A stretch of DNA of 64,000 nt, from the NCBI GenBank assembly GCA_031425195.1, contig JANPIX010000008.1:78162-142161 (forward strand). The letters are read 5' to 3'. The translations under genes were made by a program, and so were the position numbers. Origin of the DNA: JANPIX01 sp031425195 (GTDB lineage Bacteria; Pseudomonadota; Alphaproteobacteria; Rhodobacterales; Rhodobacteraceae). Below, piece after piece: positions 62,176 through 64,000 of the stretch. Within the stretch, counting starts at the first letter, position 1, and every line of letters starts with the position of its first letter. The notes under the pieces are model-generated. The model saw only the letters and a list, made by a program, of their open reading frames with translations. It did not search any database and was not told where the DNA came from.

Positions 62176-62643
62176 TCAGTGCCCCGGCAGGAACAGCCGC
62201 GCTTGAATGCAGGCCAGCCCGCCGCTGAGGGAGGAGTCGCTGCGGATGATCGATCCGGGCGCGTTGTCGGCTTGCACGGCGTCGAGAAAGTTGATCGAGA
62301 GGGCGGTTTGGGTCGCAAAGAAATTGCCGCCGCCAAGGGTCCAGCCATGGTGGGCATCGTCGTTCAGGTCGCCCGCGGGGGTGGCATCGGTGCCGCGATA
62401 AGAGATGAAAGTGCCGTCTTGGGTGTTATAGGCGACAGCGTAGAAGCCTGCGGATACTTCGGCACTATTGGGGTCGGAACTTGATGCGACAGAGATTGTT
62501 GCGCTACCTATTTGAGTGCCAAGACTGTCATCTAAGCCATCGGGGTCGTCAGAACCGTTGTTGTTTATACTTGCTCCAGCACCGCGATTATAAGAGTCCA
62601 TTGCAAGGATCGCGAGGAACAGCTCCTTTTCGGTGACGGTCAT
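62176..62643 (-). CDS. Short lipase-like protein, copy B
   Basis: A 155-residue protein whose N-terminal part resembles a class 3 lipase-like fold seen in RTX-type hydrolases: LFLAILAMDSYNRGAGASI, SAGFYAVAYNTQDGTFISYRGTD and GWTLGGGNFFATQTALSI. It stops just after the place where the nucleophile elbow GHSLGGGLAG would be; here it reads SDSSLSGGLACIQARLF. It shares MDSYNRG, SAGFYAVAY, ISYRG(S/T)D and GLAxxQARLF with copy A. It has no signal peptide. AGGAG precedes the ATG, which overlaps the lipoprotein stop (ATGA). Confidence 0.7.
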   Translation of the reverse strand: MTVTEKELFLAILAMDSYNRGAGASINNNGSDDPDGLDDSLGTQIGSATISVASSSDPNSAEVSAGFYAVAYNTQDGTFISYRGTDATPAGDLNDDAHHGWTLGGGNFFATQTALSINFLDAVQADNAPGSIIRSDSSLSGGLACIQARLFLPGH

Positions 62644-63350
62644 TTGCAGTCTCCTATTTTGAAGTAGCCAGTGCCGAGTTCGCTAGAAAGTTCGTTGTCC
62701 ATTATGGGGCCGGGTTTACTGTTTAAGCTTAGCCGGTTTGCTTTAAGCTGGCACAACCACCCCAACACCCCCTCTACGCGTCCATCCGTCACCACCTCCT
62801 CCGTCACCTCCAGCGTCACCGCCTTCAGCGCGAAGCCAGCGCCGAACACCGCCGCCATATCAGCCGGGTCCACTCGCCTTGCCGATGCCGGATCCGTGAT
62901 GTCATCGAAGGTCACCAGCATCGGCCATGCCTCGGGCGGCAGAACAAGGGGCGTGTCCTTGGGGTAGGCGAGGATGTCATCCACCCCCTCCGCTGACCGA
63001 GCAGGTTGGCCTAAAGGCACGGCAATCACGAAGCCCGCGTTCAGGCCCGGTTCGCCCTGCCAGCCGTTGTCGCCCCTGAGCAGAGCAAAGACCCAACGAC
63101 CCGGGGCCACCTCGAGCGCCAATGCCTCACCCGTGACACGGGTGCTGGTCTGGCCCGGGTCCAGCCCGGCGGTGGCGGATTTGTAAAGACCCGTCGCCCC
63201 CTGCCAGTCGATCCGCTGCACCACAGACGCGCTGCGGGGGCCGTCGGGGGTATCGACTGTCAGCGTCAGACGCTGATGCCAGTGTTCATCGCGGGTGCAG
63301 GCGGCCAGCGGAATCATCACGGCAAGGGCCAGCAGGGTGCGGCGGTTCAT
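62640..63350 (-). CDS. Lipoprotein of the alternating array, copy B
   Basis: A 236-residue lipoprotein: signal peptide with lipobox LAAC (Cys18), then TRDEHWHQRLTLTVDTPDGPRSASVVQRIDW, and a long beta-rich part with GEALALEVAPGRWVFALLRGD. The family is not named to my knowledge. The end, TDGRVEGVLGWL, aligns with the partial copy at the window edge, after which it diverges into AT-rich sequence (SLNSKPGPIMDNELSS). It overlaps the lipase-like genes on both sides by 4 bases (ATGA). Confidence 0.75.
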   Translation of the reverse strand: MNRRTLLALAVMIPLAACTRDEHWHQRLTLTVDTPDGPRSASVVQRIDWQGATGLYKSATAGLDPGQTSTRVTGEALALEVAPGRWVFALLRGDNGWQGEPGLNAGFVIAVPLGQPARSAEGVDDILAYPKDTPLVLPPEAWPMLVTFDDITDPASARRVDPADMAAVFGAGFALKAVTLEVTEEVVTDGRVEGVLGWLCQLKANRLSLNSKPGPIMDNELSSELGTGYFKIGDCK

Positions 63351-63853
63351 GTGGCCCGCGCCTCATTCCCGAACAGCCTGGCCTGAAATCCCGCCAGCCC
63401 GTCGCCGGGGGAAGGGCCGGTGAGGATAGCATTCCCGGCGGCCTGCGAGACGGTCTGGGCGGTGGCGGCCTTGTAGAATTCGGTCGCGAGGTCGGTCTGG
63501 CTGGTGGGCAACCCTGCGCCCGCGAGCCAGCCGTTCAGAATGTCGCTGCCACCCGAGACGGGATCGTTGTCGCGGGTCAGGCCGTCGCTTCCGCGGTAGG
63601 AGATAATGGTGGTGCCAGAGGCGATGCCGTCAACGCCCGCGCCTACGGAATAGGCGACGGCGTAGAAGCCGGCGGATTGGGAGCCTTGGGGTAGGTTTAT
63701 GTCACGTATTGTTGCATTACCCACTACGGTTCCGGGGTTATCGCCCAAGCCGTTTGGATCATCTGGCCCAATGTCACCAATGCCAGCCCCATAGCCACGA
63801 TTATAAGAGTCCATCGCCAACATTGACAGGAAGAGATCTTTTGAAATGGTCAT
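63347..63853 (-). CDS. Short lipase-like protein, copy A
   Basis: A 168-residue paralogue of copy B: LFLSMLAMDSYNRGYGAGI, SAGFYAVAYSVG, TIISYRGSDG, SDILNGWLAGAG, TSQTDLATEFYKAAT. It ends shortly after ILTGPSPGDGLAGFQARLFGN. A full-length relative would have a GHSLG elbow here; Pro replaces His and Leu but a Ser remains. It has a strong AGGAGG before the ATG, which overlaps the preceding lipoprotein stop. The protein probably lacks lipase activity or needs a partner. Confidence 0.7.
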   Translation of the reverse strand: MTISKDLFLSMLAMDSYNRGYGAGIGDIGPDDPNGLGDNPGTVVGNATIRDINLPQGSQSAGFYAVAYSVGAGVDGIASGTTIISYRGSDGLTRDNDPVSGGSDILNGWLAGAGLPTSQTDLATEFYKAATAQTVSQAAGNAILTGPSPGDGLAGFQARLFGNEARAT

Positions 63854-64000
63854 AGCGGCCTCCTGATGAAATCACCCATGTGAACAAGGCGATAGAATGG
63901 GATGTTCGTTGTCCCGCCCGTAGGAGGGCCGAGTGCAGGTTCAGGATAAGGGCCCAGCCACCTCAACACCCCCTCCACCCGCCCCTCGGTCACCGCTTCC
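63850..64000 (-). CDS. Lipoprotein of the alternating array, copy A (3' end only)
   Basis: Only the last 49 codons are in the window: EAVTEGRVEGVLRWLGPYPEP, then TNIPFYRLVHMGDFIRRPL. The start TEGRVEGVLRWL matches TDGRVEGVLGWL in copy B, so the array continues to the right. The stop TGA shares 3 bases with the ATG of the next gene (ATGA). The gene is incomplete because the window ends, not because it is broken. Confidence 0.75.
   Translation of the reverse strand, partial: EAVTEGRVEGVLRWLGPYPEPALGPPTGGTTNIPFYRLVHMGDFIRRPL

Noticed and set aside
62029..62357. Frameshift continuation of lipase-like copy B
   Set aside because: I looked for the missing lipase C-terminal half in other frames after the stop. 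The adjacent frame gives a short, unrelated tail (NVDPIGIAAGGTLAPQ) and no His/Asp triad motif, so a simple frameshift does not explain the short length.

Overview
The window is GC-rich chromosomal DNA from an alphaproteobacterium, most likely a member of the Rhodobacterales (Roseobacter group or a Rhodobacter relative). The evidence is the gene orders rpsA-ihfB-lapA-trpF-trpB, irr facing fabA-fabB-fabI, and a DUF1467 gene beside the methylmalonyl-CoA epimerase gene, together with frequent GTG/TTG starts and many ATGA/GTGA stop-start overlaps. The assignment to a group is inference; no rRNA gene is present to confirm it. No CRISPR array, insertion sequence, integrase or rRNA operon was seen.

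Layout. 1-10.9 kb: partial FAD oxidoreductase, rplY-pth, a membrane-bound LuxR-type regulator with an exported partner, the trp/ihf/rpsA block facing left, a RelE/ParE-type toxin-antitoxin pair, and a nitroreductase diverging from its probable HxlR regulator. 10.9-24.2 kb: a lone AT-rich membrane-protein gene behind lepA, a copper chaperone gene, rpmB, the hrpB helicase, a fasciclin protein, a transglutaminase-like protein, irr and the fabA-fabB-fabI unsaturated fatty acid genes, and tRNA-Gly. 24.2-33.9 kb: two RTX proteins that look like type I secretion substrates, a subtilisin/P-domain protease and a 2356-residue beta-helix/cadherin/RTX surface protein. 34-41.7 kb: a periplasmic 5'-nucleotidase followed by a tight salvage cluster (DUF952, pyrD, cdd, deoA, deoB, add, upp); tdk lies just beyond. 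Together these could take extracellular nucleotides to nucleosides, bases and ribose/deoxyribose phosphates. 41.7-62 kb: a degenerate M48-like membrane protein, a DEAD-box helicase, an exported HExxHxxGxxD zincin, prpE, dgkA, several lipoproteins, mce, a stand-alone response regulator, a DUF1501/DUF1800 pair, aspS and betC. 62.1-64 kb: an alternating, translationally coupled array of lipoproteins and short lipase-like proteins that runs off the window.

The regions least like ordinary core genome are the RTX pair with its structured leaders (24.2-33.9 kb), the right-edge lipoprotein/lipase-like array (62.1-64 kb), the AT-rich gene at 10.9-11.7 kb, and the exported zincin at 46.7-47.9 kb. Functions are assigned by recognising families and motifs by eye; no database search was run.
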